Positions 33,080-43,749 of a DNA stretch of 64,000 nt are shown here, piece after piece. The notes beneath the pieces were generated by a model. That model saw only the letters and a program-made list of their open reading frames with translations, was not told the DNA's origin and searched no databases. Both the position numbers and the translations under genes were made by a program. The stretch covers positions 6,365,792-6,429,791 of the forward strand of contig NC_057318.1 of assembly GCF_000687475.1 (NCBI RefSeq). The letters are read 5' to 3'. Each line of letters opens with the position of its first letter. The first letter of the stretch is position 1. The DNA is from Ustilaginoidea virens (lineage: Eukaryota; Ascomycota; Sordariomycetes; Hypocreales; Clavicipitaceae).

Positions 33080-35733
33080 CTTAATTTAGGCCTGCTATTA
33101 ATAGGCCGGAGGCGCCGGTATCCGGTAGGATTCTGCGGAAGGTATAGTTACTATAACGTTCTTATTTTAGAAAGACAGAGTTACAATCGGGTAAGGGCAT
33201 TTAGAAGGGGTAGGTCTATAAAGAAGGCGTGCCGGCATAATTCATCTTACAGGGCTTACAATATCTCAATAGATAATAATAGTAACGGTTCTTACCTAGG
33301 GGCTAGGAAATACTGTATAGCTATAATTTGCGGTATAGCAGCATTCTCTATATCCCAGTTTGTATCCCCTACCATTATTACCTCGATATTACCGATAATA
33401 TCATTAAGTTCAGTCTCTTCTTCTTCGAGGCCTTAAGGACTAGGCTCTTCGTATTCCTATAAGAAAATACGGAATTTCTTATTATTAGGGGTAGTGCGGT
33501 AGGATCGGTTCTTCATCTATCGGTCTTTTGATTCTTATTGCTCTTTAGCAGAATAGTTAGATAACTAATACCCTATTTTATTGCAAATAAAGTATCTTCT
33601 TTGACAGGGCCTAGCTAAAAAGGCATAATTCTATTATTCAAAGCGGCATTAAGGGGGTCCGTATCGTTAGGGGCATTAATACCGATTATGGGATTAACCA
33701 TATCTACGATCTATAAATAACGCCATATTATCAGCGATATTAACATCTTCAACATCCTAATGTTATTAAGGCTGTTATTAAAGGAAATGATGCTGTTAAG
33801 TCATATAGGTAGTCTCGTAAATAGAAAGGGATCGCCGTAGGTTAGCGGCAAGGCCTGCAAATATAAGGGCATAACGATATAAGGCCTAGCTATACTTAGG
33901 GGTATCCCTTACAGCATTAAGCACTTACTGATAAAGCTCTATATTAGCTATAAAGGGGGAAAAAGACCACGATATAGGCATTAAAGTTCTTCCAATAGGA
34001 TATTAAAGCATTCTAGCTTTAACTTATCGGGATGTTTTGCGATAGTTAATTAGAGCGTTATTTTGTTCTAACGGTACAAATAGAATTGCTCCATGCTCTT
34101 ATTTTCGAAATAGCTCTTAACTTTACGGACTATATCGTCAAAAGTGAGGGTATCACAAATGCATTCGATATTATTAAAATAGTAGGTCTTAGCATCGCCG
34201 ATAAGTATAATTTAAAAAGCTCTAGCGAATGCATAATTAGGTAATCCTAGCAGGCGGCACTTACTCTTAAAGGCTACCACCTTTAGTATAAGGAAGTCAT
34301 CCATTTTGCTACTATATCTATCCTTAGTGCGGTAGCTACATAAGAGGTTAGATATCTTCTTCAACACATTATCATATCCGGTTCGGGTATAATCTTCTTA
34401 GTAGTATTCTAAAAGGTATTCCGGAACGCCTTATCGGTAGCCTTACAGTAGGCTAGCGGGATTTCTAGCTAGGTTATCCTATAACCCGAGTCGGTCCGGG
34501 TTTACCGGTACTCCTATTAAAACCGTCCGTTCATCAGCCTAAGTAGGCCGATATTAGCGGGAAAGGCCGGGTGCCGTGCCTATTTTTGGTATTATCGGAT
34601 AAGGCATTTAGGCCCGATATCTAGTATCAGGGGCATCCTCTATTAATAGAAGCATATCATCAGGGCCTATAACCCAAGCTCTGTTGGGTATACTATAACC
34701 TCGAGGGGCATTAAGGTAGCCGCCTCGGCTAGCCCGGCTAGGGGTATAACCCCTAGGGTATAATATTTGATCGGTCGGGCTATAGTCTTCATCGGCTATT
34801 GCATATAATTAATAGCGGGAGCTTTCCCCTGTTTCGAATAGTGACTTATTATAAATAGGCGTCTTCCCTTTTAGTTATTAGGACCAGCCCCTTTCTTCTT
34901 CGGTAGGGGCAAGGGTAAGGGGCTTTTTCGAGGTAAAGGGGGGAATAATAGGTTATTATAACTATAATTATGCCACCTTTAGTATTGCGAAGTCCCTTAA
35001 TATTGAGGCTTATAAGGATCTTCTTAAGGGTCTTACTACGGTAGGTGCCCGTAATGAATTTCATAAGCCTATATATAAGCCTATAACTTCTTAATCGAAA
35101 TTGCCGATAGGTACTAATGCTTCCCTATAAGGGTTGAGTCGTAACCAGAACATCTTACGCCCTAATTAACGGTCGATCTCTTCTTAAGGCTATTCAGGGT
35201 TCTATTATTATTGAAGGCATTCCATTAAAGTAGGTATTATAATAGAGCCTAATACTCCGATATATACGCCGTGATCCTATAGGTATATACGGAATTCGCA
35301 TAGGAATAAAGGATTAACGCGGTTAAATAGCTATTTATCCCATTCACTATAGTCTTTATAGAATAGTTCCTATAAGTCATCATCAATTATACGGTCTTTC
35401 TCATAGGTATAGATTAAGAAGGCCAGGCGGTTATATAATGCCACAATAGTGGCATCAGGGGTAATAGGCTCTATCGCGGTGGCCTAGTTATTATCAAGTA
35501 AGGGGGCAAATTGTTATAGCCTTTTAGGCAGTGCTGGTTATAATATTGATGATCGTAATCGTGCTATAGTATTGAGAGAAGGGTTCGAGGGGGGGGGGGG
35601 ATGTATTGCAAAGAGTGCAAGATTCACTTTTGCAGGGAGTATAAGATTCGATCTTGCAGGGAGTATAAGATTCGAGAGGGCTTTTATCCGTAGGGGTAGG
35701 ATAAAAGAAAGAAAAGAAGGGGTTAGTTAGCAA
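33080..35733 (-). pseudogene. X2 gag-like region
   Basis: Upstream part of the X2 polyprotein. Two short open pieces are 34849-35064 (starting MKFITGTYRSKTLKK) and 35524-35733, a Pro/Ser/Cys-rich N-terminal piece built on 24-bp direct repeats (ESYTPCK-type). 35733 is a plausible but unproven start codon. I see no zinc knuckle. Function by position: coat/nucleocapsid. Confidence 0.5.
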
Positions 35734-35949
35734 GATAACCGTTCAATAGAATAGGTTATTTACCTCCTATAGTTAGCAGCAGACCGTTCAATAGAATAGG
35801 TCAGCCGCCTCCTAGATACTAAGGGTATCTTTAAAGATCGTGATAGTTAGTATATTTTCTTCCTTCGTGATAGACGAAGGTAGAAAAGGTCTATATTATT
35901 CTTCTAATTAGTTGGCAGCGTAACCGTTTAACGGAATAGGTTATCTGCC
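35730..35949. other. Three repeated stem-loops in X2 leader
   Basis: The repeated motif is ACCGTT(C/T)AA(T/C)(A/G)GAATAGG, near 35738, 35783 and 35922. Each copy is flanked by complementary arms: GATAACC/GGTTAT, AGACC/GGTC, and GGCAGCGTAACC/GGTTATCTGCC. The loop is almost constant while stem sequence differs between the three. X1 keeps all three. Confidence 0.6.
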
Positions 35950-36043
35950 TTCCTAATTAGTACGATTTGCAATAGAAATTGTCTCTTTAAGAGTAATCTT
36001 ACTAATCTATAATGCACCGTTCTTTACGGGATATAATCCTATA

Positions 36044-36062
36044 AGTGGTGGTTATCACCACT
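36044..36062. other. Hairpin next to the X2 5' LTR
   Basis: AGTGGT-GGTTATC-ACCACT, a perfect 6-bp stem six bases from the LTR end at 36069, within the zone where minus-strand DNA priming should begin. The X1 counterpart (22034-22052) keeps pairing despite base changes. Confidence 0.55.
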
Positions 36063-36068
36063 GATTAG

Positions 36069-36407
36069 TATTAATATAAACTCGGGGTACCTAGTTGTAT
36101 ATAGGGTCGCGCGCGTGGTAGTATGTACCGTAAGGTCACCGGTTAAAGGTATAGTTACTTCTTTGATTATAACTGACTAATTAAAAGGAAAGAAAGGAAG
36201 CAAAAGAGTAATTACACGATATGGCCTTTTTGTGCGTGCCGTAGTCACGTGCATCGGCGCAGTCGGGCCGGGCTGCCCGCGTGCCCTACCGGGCTTAGGG
36301 GTAAAGGGGCAAAAGGGGCCAAAGTGGCCATATCGTGCGCATCGGGTGTGCGCGGCACATCCGTCGCAATATGCCCAATTGGGCACCTTGCGACAGCGAT
36401 TCCGATA
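36069..36407 (-). repeat. 5' LTR of Copia X2 (339 bp)
   Basis: The pair of 29191-29529, ending GATTCCGATA (final CA to TA). The GC-rich core spans 36255-36350. The CTATC duplication follows at 36408-36412. Then 11 bp of LINE-2 (36413-36423) separate it from K2. Confidence 0.9.
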
Positions 36408-36423
36408 CTATCGGATGCGAAGT

Positions 36424-37186
36424 TTTTGCAATTCTTAAGGTCACTATAAAAGCAGAGCCTTACTAGCTAGCTAGATGGCACAAGACTGTCTGCGACCTGT
36501 GAACTAATCTTAGTATAAATACTAGATTTTTCACCAAGTCCTAAGACTATACAAGTGCTATAAAGCAAGGCAAGTGTAAAGGCAAGGCAAATATAAGATA
36601 ACCAGAAACGCAGGGAAGGTGGAAGTTAAGAGGCATATAGTGCATTAATAGACTCGATTGTGCTGCCCTTCTACTATCTAGAAAGAAGGGGAAAAGCTAT
36701 CCTATATATACACGAAGGAGGGGTGGGCCCAGGCATCCAGGGAAGCCAGTAAGAGGGCTCCCCGTAATGCTCGCTATGATACGTCAGCAACCCCGCTATA
36801 TCCGACCTTTCCAACCACCCTAACCACCGCACTAGTAATTAGTCACCGCACTAGTAACTAGCCACCACGCTAGTGACTAACCACCACACTAGTGGACTAG
36901 CCACCACGCTAGTAGGCCACCACGCTAATTTAGCAATGCCACACCACACTAGTAGGCCGCCACCACGCTAGTAGGCAACCACGCTAATTTAGCAATGCCA
37001 CACCTTTTCAACAAGGCCTACCTTACTTGATATACAGTAAATAATCCACTGAAAATCCTTAAGGTAAAAGGCAAAGGCCTAAGGTAATACTACCATAAGT
37101 CCAAGAGGCGGTATAAGGGCCAGAAGGTTAGTAGGCCAGTAGGGCATAAGGCCAGCAGCCTAGTAGGCTACTATAGGATTTTAACA
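36424..37186 (-). repeat. 3' LTR of Copia K2 (763 bp)
   Basis: Begins TTTTGCAATTCTTAAGG and ends GGATTTTAACA. Contains CCACCACGCTAGTAG-type subrepeats (36825-37000). One subrepeat block is duplicated compared with K1, which accounts for most of the length difference. The polypurine complement CCCCCTCT follows. Confidence 0.93.
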
Positions 37187-37311
37187 CCCCCTCTGATTAG
37201 CTACTGTAGTAGCAAGCTAATCGTGTAAAGGATAGGGAAAGAAAATGCAGTAAAAAGTGCTAAGGAAAAACATAGGAAAAACCTTAGTAAGTTAATATAA
37301 GTTAGTATAAG

Positions 37312-39774
37312 TTAGCAGGCCCTAAGACCTAGTAACTCGCGGAACCTAGTAAATTTAGGGCCCGGCAGTGGCTTCGTAAGACCATCAGCAGGCATACTAT
37401 TAGTAGGTAAGTAGGTAATTTTAACCAAGCCCAGCTGGGCTTGCTCCCTAATATACCGGAATTTTAATAGCGTATGCTTAGTGCGAGCATGCTGATTAGG
37501 GTCGTTAGAATTCGAAATAGAGCCCTGGTTATTGCAGTATAGCGGTATAGGGCGTACAATATCAATTTCCAGCTCCTTACAAAGGTTAGAAAGCCACTGT
37601 ACCTCACGGATAGTCTCAAGTAATGCATCAGATTCAGCTTCTAAAGTAGAAAGCACTACTAAAGAGGCTCTCTTAGAACGCCAGCTAATAGGACCACTAT
37701 TAATAGTAGTCAGGAAGCCTCCAGTAGATTTAGAGGTTTCTTTACAGCCAGCAAAATCGCTATCAGAATAAGCGGTTATAATAGGCTGTTGGTTGCTTTT
37801 AGTAGCACTAAAGCAAATAGCTTGGTTCTCAGTGCCTTTAAGGTAGCTAAAGCTGCTTTTCGCAGCATTTAAATGCACATTAGTTGCCTTAGACATAAAC
37901 CGAGAGAGGTATTGGGTAGGAAATGCTAGGTCGGGCCTAGTCATCATCATAAGCCACATTATAGTGCCAGTAAGGCTCTGATAAAGGCTCTGATCAGTAG
38001 GGCTGAGGTCTTTTCCACTAGATTCATTTAGAATCCCTGGTTGAAGTGGAATTAGCTGAGGTTTAGTATCCTGTAAGCCGAATTTAGCTAAGACCTCTGC
38101 TATAAATTGGGCTTGGTGTAGCCACAATAGACCTTCCTTCCTATTTCGTATAATCTGTACACCTAGGAAGAAGGAAGCCGGACCGCGGTCTTCTATAGCA
38201 TAGACCTTATGGAATTTCCTTTTTAGCTGGTTAATATAAGTTATATTTGGACCAACTAATAGGCAATCGTCAACATAGGTGACGATAAAGGTGCTGGTTT
38301 GCTTATTATAAAAGACGGCAGCATTAGAAGCTAAAGGTAAAAAACCTTCACTAGAAATCAGGTCTTTTAGCCGGTGTTGCCATTCGCGGGGTGCTTGTTT
38401 TAGCCCGTATAGGGCCTTCTTTAGCAAGATAGCTTGCTTAATAGAAGGGTTAAATCCAGCTTCTTTAAGCAAAGTTAGTAGCCGTTGGCGCTGTATATTA
38501 GACCAAAGCTTGCTATCAGTTAGTAAACTTTCCGTAAATTCAAGGAATCCATCAGGAATATCCATATAAATAGTCTCAGAAAGTTCGCTATTTAGAAAAG
38601 CGCCTATAAAGTCAATTTGCTCTATTTCCCAGTTATTACTAGCAGCCAAAGCCAGTATAACCCTCCAGGTAGGTGGGATAGAGGTAGAAGCATAGGTATG
38701 CTGAAAGTCCTTTCCTTCGACTTGCATAAAACCCTTGACAACTAATCTAGCCTTATATTTTATAGGCTGATTATTAGCATCCTTTTTAACCCGAAAAACA
38801 GGCCTATTGCGTATAATTTTCCTATCAATAGGAACGCTAGATTTAGGAATAAATTGGAAGACTTTAGTATCCAATAACTGCTCAAATTCCTTAAATAAGG
38901 CCTTTATCCAAAGGTCTTTTTCAGGGCTTTGTAGCACATCCTTCCAGCTATTAGGCGTACCATCAGGGGCCTTTTTAGCTAGCTTACGCTTAGCTGCATA
39001 GCAGGAATCCCATATCAGGTGGTATAAATCCTGATTAGGGAATAAGTCGGTAGGGCTAGTAGGGTCGGTAGGGCTAGCAGGTATAGCAGGGCCAGCAGGG
39101 CCAGCAAGGTCGGCAGGAGTAAGGCTAGTAAGGATATCTATAAGGTCATCCTTTGCAGTAGCCGGGGACTGTAATATAGGACGGTTATCCAAGGTAGCAT
39201 TAGTATTAATAACGCTAGTATTAGTAGGGTCCGGCATGCTTTCTAGATCATCCGGTATAACATTAGTATTAGTAATGTTAGTAAGGTTAGTAGGGTCCGG
39301 TATGCTTTCTAGGTCATCCAGTAAAATAGCAGGTTCTCTGCTAGATACCCCCTCTGAACCTATATTTTGCCCTCTATGAAAGTCTCCTTCTAGACCACTA
39401 GAAATAGGGCCTATACCTTCATTTTGGTGAATAAAGGTAATAAAGGTTGTTTTAGTAACAACCTTCTTCTTTAGAAGGTAGACCAAGTAGGTATTATTAC
39501 CTAGAATGGCAAGGAGCCTACCAGGCTCGGTATAGGGCGCTAATTTGCGGCTCTTTACACGCTTTTCGTGTGGTATAAGCACTTCAATAGCTGCTCCAAT
39601 AGCCCTAAGGTTAATAAGATCAGGGTAGTGCTCCGGTATTATCTGGTCATAATCCTTTAATAGCTCCTGATAGGGGCTAGAAGGTCTATTAGTAACTGCT
39701 GTTATATTTACTAGCATAACAACGCCAGTAATTACAGCGGACCAGAGGTTAGATGGTAGCCTTGACCAGGCCAT
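37312..39774 (-). pseudogene. K2 integrase C-terminus, reverse transcriptase and RNase H
   Basis: The longest open frame of the window (820 codons from a Met at 39774). Order: integrase tail (residues 1-90), a Pro/Thr/Asp-rich linker of PDPTN and SPTDPTSPTD repeats (about 140-245), then Copia RT with FRVKKDANNQPIKYKARLVV, DFIGAFLNSELSETIYMD, LYGLKQAPREW and the intact active site YVDD (38266-38277). RNase H follows with YSDSDFAGCKETSKSTGGF, the LEAESDAL catalytic Glu, and the tail KHTLLKFRYIREQ. The RT and RNase H motifs look complete. In frame with the upstream parts; the Met is internal, not a true start. Confidence 0.9.
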
Positions 39775-40416
39775 AGTAGCACGTAGCCTGTCAGCTATAA
39801 CCCTAATGGACCGCTCAGCTAGGCCGTTTTGTTCGTAAATATAAGGGCAAGATGTATTAAAAGTTATACCCTATTCGACAAGCCAATCGCTAAGCATTTT
39901 GTTGATTTCATTTCCACCATCATAGTGGAATTCAACAGGCGTTTTGCCATATCTGACCTGTAGGCTCTGTATAAAGCTCTGTAATGCTTTAAATACAACA
40001 GTGCCTTCCCTATTAGGCAGTAAGTAAAGCCAACGGAATCGGGATTTTCTGTCCACTAATATAAGGGCAACAGGTCGTTTGTTATATGGCATAGGTGATA
40101 TAGCAAAAGTATCACCTTCTATAATATCCAGGCATTTAGCTGGATTAGGTATCGCATCTTTAGAAGGTCTTCTAACCTTCTTAGCCTGTATACAGGCTAG
40201 GCAGCGAAAATCAGCATCTTTAACCTTATTAAGGTTAGGCAGACCAGGGGTATTAGCACAGGTCTTTTTAAGTAGCTGAATACCTATATGCCCTAGCCGT
40301 ATATGCCAAATGCCGGCTAATTATAATAGCTTCTGATATTCTGTATCAGCAGCTATAGGGGCAGGAGTAGGGTTAGTAACCTCTACAGGATCTTCGCTAA
40401 TCGTAATAGCGGAAGG
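39775..40416 (-). pseudogene. K2 integrase zinc site and catalytic core
   Basis: In the same frame as both neighbours. In sense: a segment equal to HIRLGHIG (about 40285-40305), then CLAC (about 40192-40203) completing the His/Cys zinc site, then the core GDTFAISPMPYNKRPVALILVD with the first Asp, FHYDGGNEIN with the second Asp, and a later Glu. Stops are TAG at 39871-39873 (the K1-type sequence implies CAG), a TAA near 40320 (K1 has CAA at the matching place), and TAA at 40417-40419. The piece 39871-40092 is open. Apart from these stops the integrase looks whole. Confidence 0.85.
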
Positions 40417-41412
40417 TTAGGTAGTAAGGCTAATAGCCTCTACAGGTTCCTTACTAGTCGCAGTAGTAGGAACGGGGGTGATGGTGGTATCCAGAGGATC
40501 ACTATAATCAGCAGGGTTAGTAGGGCTAGGGACCTCTACTGTTATACTATTAGTAATAGTATAATGGCTACAAGGTTGATGTAGTAGTGGTGTGTCTATT
40601 CCTTTCTGTGGAAGGAAAAAGCCGTATTTTTCAAAGTTAAAAATGCCGATGCATTTGCGGCTTGCTGACCAAAGCTGATTTTTAATTAGTACCCCTTTAG
40701 CGGCATAGTGCTTTACACCGCTAATGATGTTAATATCCAAGGCAGGAATATATAGTGCATTCTTGAGCTCTATAATACCCCATTTGGTAGGATTAACGCC
40801 CTGTAGCACAGTAAATCGTGCTATGCCCCAACCAGTAGGGGAAATAGAGCCACCACCAGTAGTAATTACCGGCTTATCATCCTTCTCAAAATGGTGAAAA
40901 GTGGTGAAATGCTTCTTATCATTAACAATATGACAAGTGGAGCCTGTATCATAAAGGAGGGCATCCTTAGGGGTCCTGCCGCCTGATTTAGCACTATAGC
41001 TTATATCAGTGGATGTAGTAGAAGAAGAATAAGATATATTAGTATCCTGGGTATTATAGTTGCCTATAATAAAGGCCTCAACGTCTTGTTGATTGCTGCT
41101 AGAGTCCTGTTTCTTCTTCTGTTGCTGCTTCTTTTTCCTATTATTAGTAGAATTATTCTTGCTATTATTAGTAGAAGCGGTATTAGTAGACCCTTTATTC
41201 TTAGAGTCTTTGGAAGCCTTAAGCTGCTTAGGGTTATTATTAGCAGCTACTTTATTAGACCCTTTAGAACGCTGTTCTTCTAGTAGGTCAACCATAAAAT
41301 ACTGGAGGTTAAATTTGCTGCTGTTAATAACACCTTGGGCGCTATAAGCCCTAATCATAGAGCGTTGGCGTTCCGTCTAGCGGGTAAATACCCCCTCTAC
41401 AGCCTAAAGATA
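40417..41412 (-). pseudogene. K2 gag C-terminus and aspartic protease
   Basis: The open piece 40417-41358 has 313 codons. After a short gag end comes a Lys/Asn/Gln-rich stretch (residues about 40-90 with KKKQQQKKK), then the protease with DALLYDTGSTCHIV; the DTGS active site is at 40939-40950. The conserved LDINIISGVKHYAAKGVL and FFLPQ blocks follow, then Thr/Pro repeats. I see no CCHC zinc knuckle; the basic tract may serve as the RNA-binding part instead. Between 41359 and 41412 there are further TAG stops in the same frame. Confidence 0.85.
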
Positions 41413-42225
41413 CTAGTTAACTTGGTCGAAAGAGTCGATTTTAGCACCTAAAATCCTGAGGCGAGAGATATAGCTATTAAATTCGCTATTAAATGCCTCC
41501 AAGGTGCCCTTATAACCGGTAAATGTAAGGGTGTGAAAGGTAGGGTATAAGTATGCCCGCTGTACTTCTGGTGAGTGGCAGTACTGGGCCACTAGCAAAA
41601 GGTAGGCTTCCTCTGGGTCATTACACCAGTCTATAGCCTCTGCAGCTTCTTTACCATAGCTATTCTTTAGCATTAGTAGTAGAAGTGCCTGCTCAGACTC
41701 ATCAAAATGCCTTGCTATAGAGGGGTCGTTGATAAAATTAGCTATTTTAAAGGCCCGAAGTTGTATAGTAAGGGCCTGCTTCCACTGGTCGAAATTATAG
41801 GGGCTTTTTAGCTTTTGGGACTCTTTAAAGCGGTTGGCAGTCTTAGCTAATTCTTTAATAGCCCCATCACTAATTTGGTTGGTAATAGTTGTTGGTGGCG
41901 TTGTATAAATAGGCTCTTTACCCTTATATTTTATAGGGGTAGAAGGTTGGTCGATTTCCATAACGTCAGCTTCACTATCATCATCCTTAGTAGTAGTCGT
42001 CTTAGTGGAAGGTCCAGCTTCAGTGGCTTTAGTAGGCTTCTTATTAGTAGCCTGGGTAGCCTGGGTGTCGTTATTTTGCCTACTAACTAGGCCCTGTATA
42101 AGGTCAGTTAGTATATTCATCTGGGATTTCATATCGTCCATATCTAGCTGTAGCTGTGCATTAGTATCAACGTCAGTATCGGATTCAGGGACCTTATAGG
42201 ATCCTGACTCTGCCATAGTGGGCAA
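41413..42225 (-). pseudogene. K2 gag N-terminal part
   Basis: 270 codons from the first Met at 42225, the likely polyprotein start, since upstream is repeat-rich leader. Residues 25-50 (LQLDMDDMKSQMNILTDLIQ) can form a coiled coil. The later part has the Copia gag core with SPYNFDQWKQALTIQLRAF and LTFTGYKGTLEAFNSEFNSYI. It ends at TAG (41413-41415), probably a former CAG, because the frame continues into protease. Gag forms the particle that holds element RNA. Confidence 0.85.
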
Positions 42226-42966
42226 AAAGGGTTTAAAAATCCGTTGAAAAATGGTGCCGATAGTTGTAAAAACAGAGGAATAACTAGCTAAATAGCTAGC
42301 AAAATAGTCGAATAACTGGTAAAATAGCCGAGTAACTAGCTAGACAGCTAGTAAATATAGTGGCTAGTAGCCTACTATAAAAGGTAACCGCAGAATATAG
42401 CGGCAGGTCTCAATATAAAAAAGCACGGATGCCGTAGGCGTTGTGCAAGTCCGTATTATAGCGTTGGTATTCAAGGTGCTTATATGGTGCCGTGATATAA
42501 AGGTGCCGTAAGTGCCGTAGGTGCCGTAGGTGCCGTAGGTGCTATAGGTGCCGTAATATAAAAGGTGCCGTAAATGCCGTACCAAAAGTGCTATAAGTGG
42601 AAGAGTATAACAGGTGCCGTACAGTGCAGTAGGTGTCGTACACTAAGTGCAAAGGTGTTATACAGTGGTATAGTATGGTAGATATCACACTATAAAATCC
42701 GTAGGTGCCGTAGGTTACGCCGAAAATAACGTAAGGTTACGCTAAAAGTGCCGTGAGGTTACGCCGTAAGTTGCCGTTAGGTACGCCGTTGATTGCCGCA
42801 GGGTAATACCGTAGGTAATAAGGGTAAGCCAAAGGTGATAATAGGTAAGCCGAAGTTAATAAGGGTAAGCCGAAGATACTAAAGGATAGCTATATTAGTA
42901 GTACTAATAAGCAAAAGAGACCAAGGGGTGAACACAAAAAGGTAGGGTTAAAATAAAGAAGTAAAA
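42226..42966. other. K2 5' leader with tandem repeats
   Basis: About 740 bp between the primer-binding site and gag. Holds 9-bp GGTGCCGTA repeats at 42501-42570 and looser GTGCCGTA, AAGCCGAAG-like units to 42880. The minus-strand frame 42364-42585 only reads through these repeats (TYG periodicity) and is not a gene. K1 has the same leader with fewer perfect units. Confidence 0.75.
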
Positions 42967-42981
42967 CCCAGGCTCATAACC
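42967..42981 (-). promoter_or_regulatory. K2 primer-binding site matching initiator tRNA-Met anticodon arm
   Basis: The plus strand CCCAGGCTCATAACC lies directly against the 5' LTR. In element sense the site begins GGTTATGAGCC. This is the complement of the anticodon stem-loop of initiator tRNA-Met (GGCTCATAACC), not of a tRNA 3' end. Drosophila copia is known to prime from a half-molecule of the same tRNA. It is conserved in K1 with one RIP-type change. Confidence 0.65.
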
Positions 42982-43744
42982 TTTTGCAATTCTTAAGGTC
43001 ACTATAAAAGCAGAGCCTTACTAGCTAGCTAGATGGCATAAGACTGTCTGCGACCTGTGAACTAATCTTAGTATAAATACTAGATTTTTCACCAAGTCCT
43101 AAGACTATACAAGTGCTATAAAGCAAGGCAAGTGTAAAGGCAAGGCAAATATAAGATAACCAGAAACGCAGGGAAGGTGGAAGTTAAGAGGCATATAGTG
43201 CATTAACAGACTCGATTGTGCTGCCCTTCTACTATCTAGAAAGAAGGGGAAAAGCTATCCTATATATACACGAAGGAGGGGTGGGCCCAGGCATCCAGGG
43301 AAGCCAGTAAGAGGGCTCCCCGTAATGCTCGCTATGATACGTCAGCAACCCCGCTATATCCGACCTTTCCAACCACCCTAACCACCGCACTAGTAATTAG
43401 TCACCGCACTAGTAACTAGCCACCACGCTAGTGACTAACCACCACACTAGTGGACTAGCCACCACGCTAGTAGGCCACCACGCTAATTTAGCAATGCCAC
43501 ACCACACTAGTAGGCCGCCACCACGCTAGTAGGCAACCACGCTAATTTAGCAATGCCACACCTTTTCAACAAGGCCTACCTTACTTGATATACAGTAAAT
43601 AATCCACTGAAAATCCTTAAGGTAAAAGGCAAAGGCCTAAGGTAATACTACCATAAGTCCAAGAGGCGGTATAAGGGCCAGAAGGTTAGTAGGCCAGTAG
43701 GGCATAAGGCCAGCAGCCTAGTAGGCTACTATAGGATTTTAACA
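42982..43744 (-). repeat. 5' LTR of Copia K2 (763 bp)
   Basis: The pair of 36424-37186. The promoter for the minus-strand transcript should lie here. Followed by the GAAGT duplication at 43745-43749, then LINE-2. Confidence 0.93.
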
Positions 43745-43749
43745 GAAGT

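Larger units (their letters stand above)
29191..36407 (-). mobile_element. Copia X2: full-length LTR retrotransposon
   Basis: 7,217 bp with two 339-bp LTRs (29191-29529, 36069-36407) and a CTATC duplication (29186-29190, 36408-36412). Minus-strand order is gag-like region, protease-like block, integrase, RT, RNase H. This is the uninterrupted copy of the family seen as X1. Less decayed than X1 but still with many stops. Confidence 0.9.
36424..43744 (-). mobile_element. Copia K2: youngest, nearly intact LTR retrotransposon
   Basis: 7,321 bp with two 763-bp LTRs (36424-37186, 42982-43744) and a GAAGT duplication (36419-36423, 43745-43749). One minus-strand polyprotein frame of 1,637 codons (42225 to 37312) covers gag, protease, integrase, RT and RNase H. 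The primer-binding site (42967-42981) and polypurine tract (from 37187) are in place. The few LTR differences I found (for example, a C/T near 36477 against 43030) are transitions. It is the least mutated element of the window, so probably the latest arrival. Confidence 0.93.

Noticed and set aside
33077..33436. 119-codon plus-strand frame with Arg-rich start
   Set aside because: Shadow of the X2 protease/gag region on the opposite strand. Not conserved as an open frame in X1.
42364..42585. Minus-strand frame with a Thr-Tyr-Gly repeat
   Set aside because: Product of the 9-bp leader repeats upstream of K2 gag, not a separate protein.
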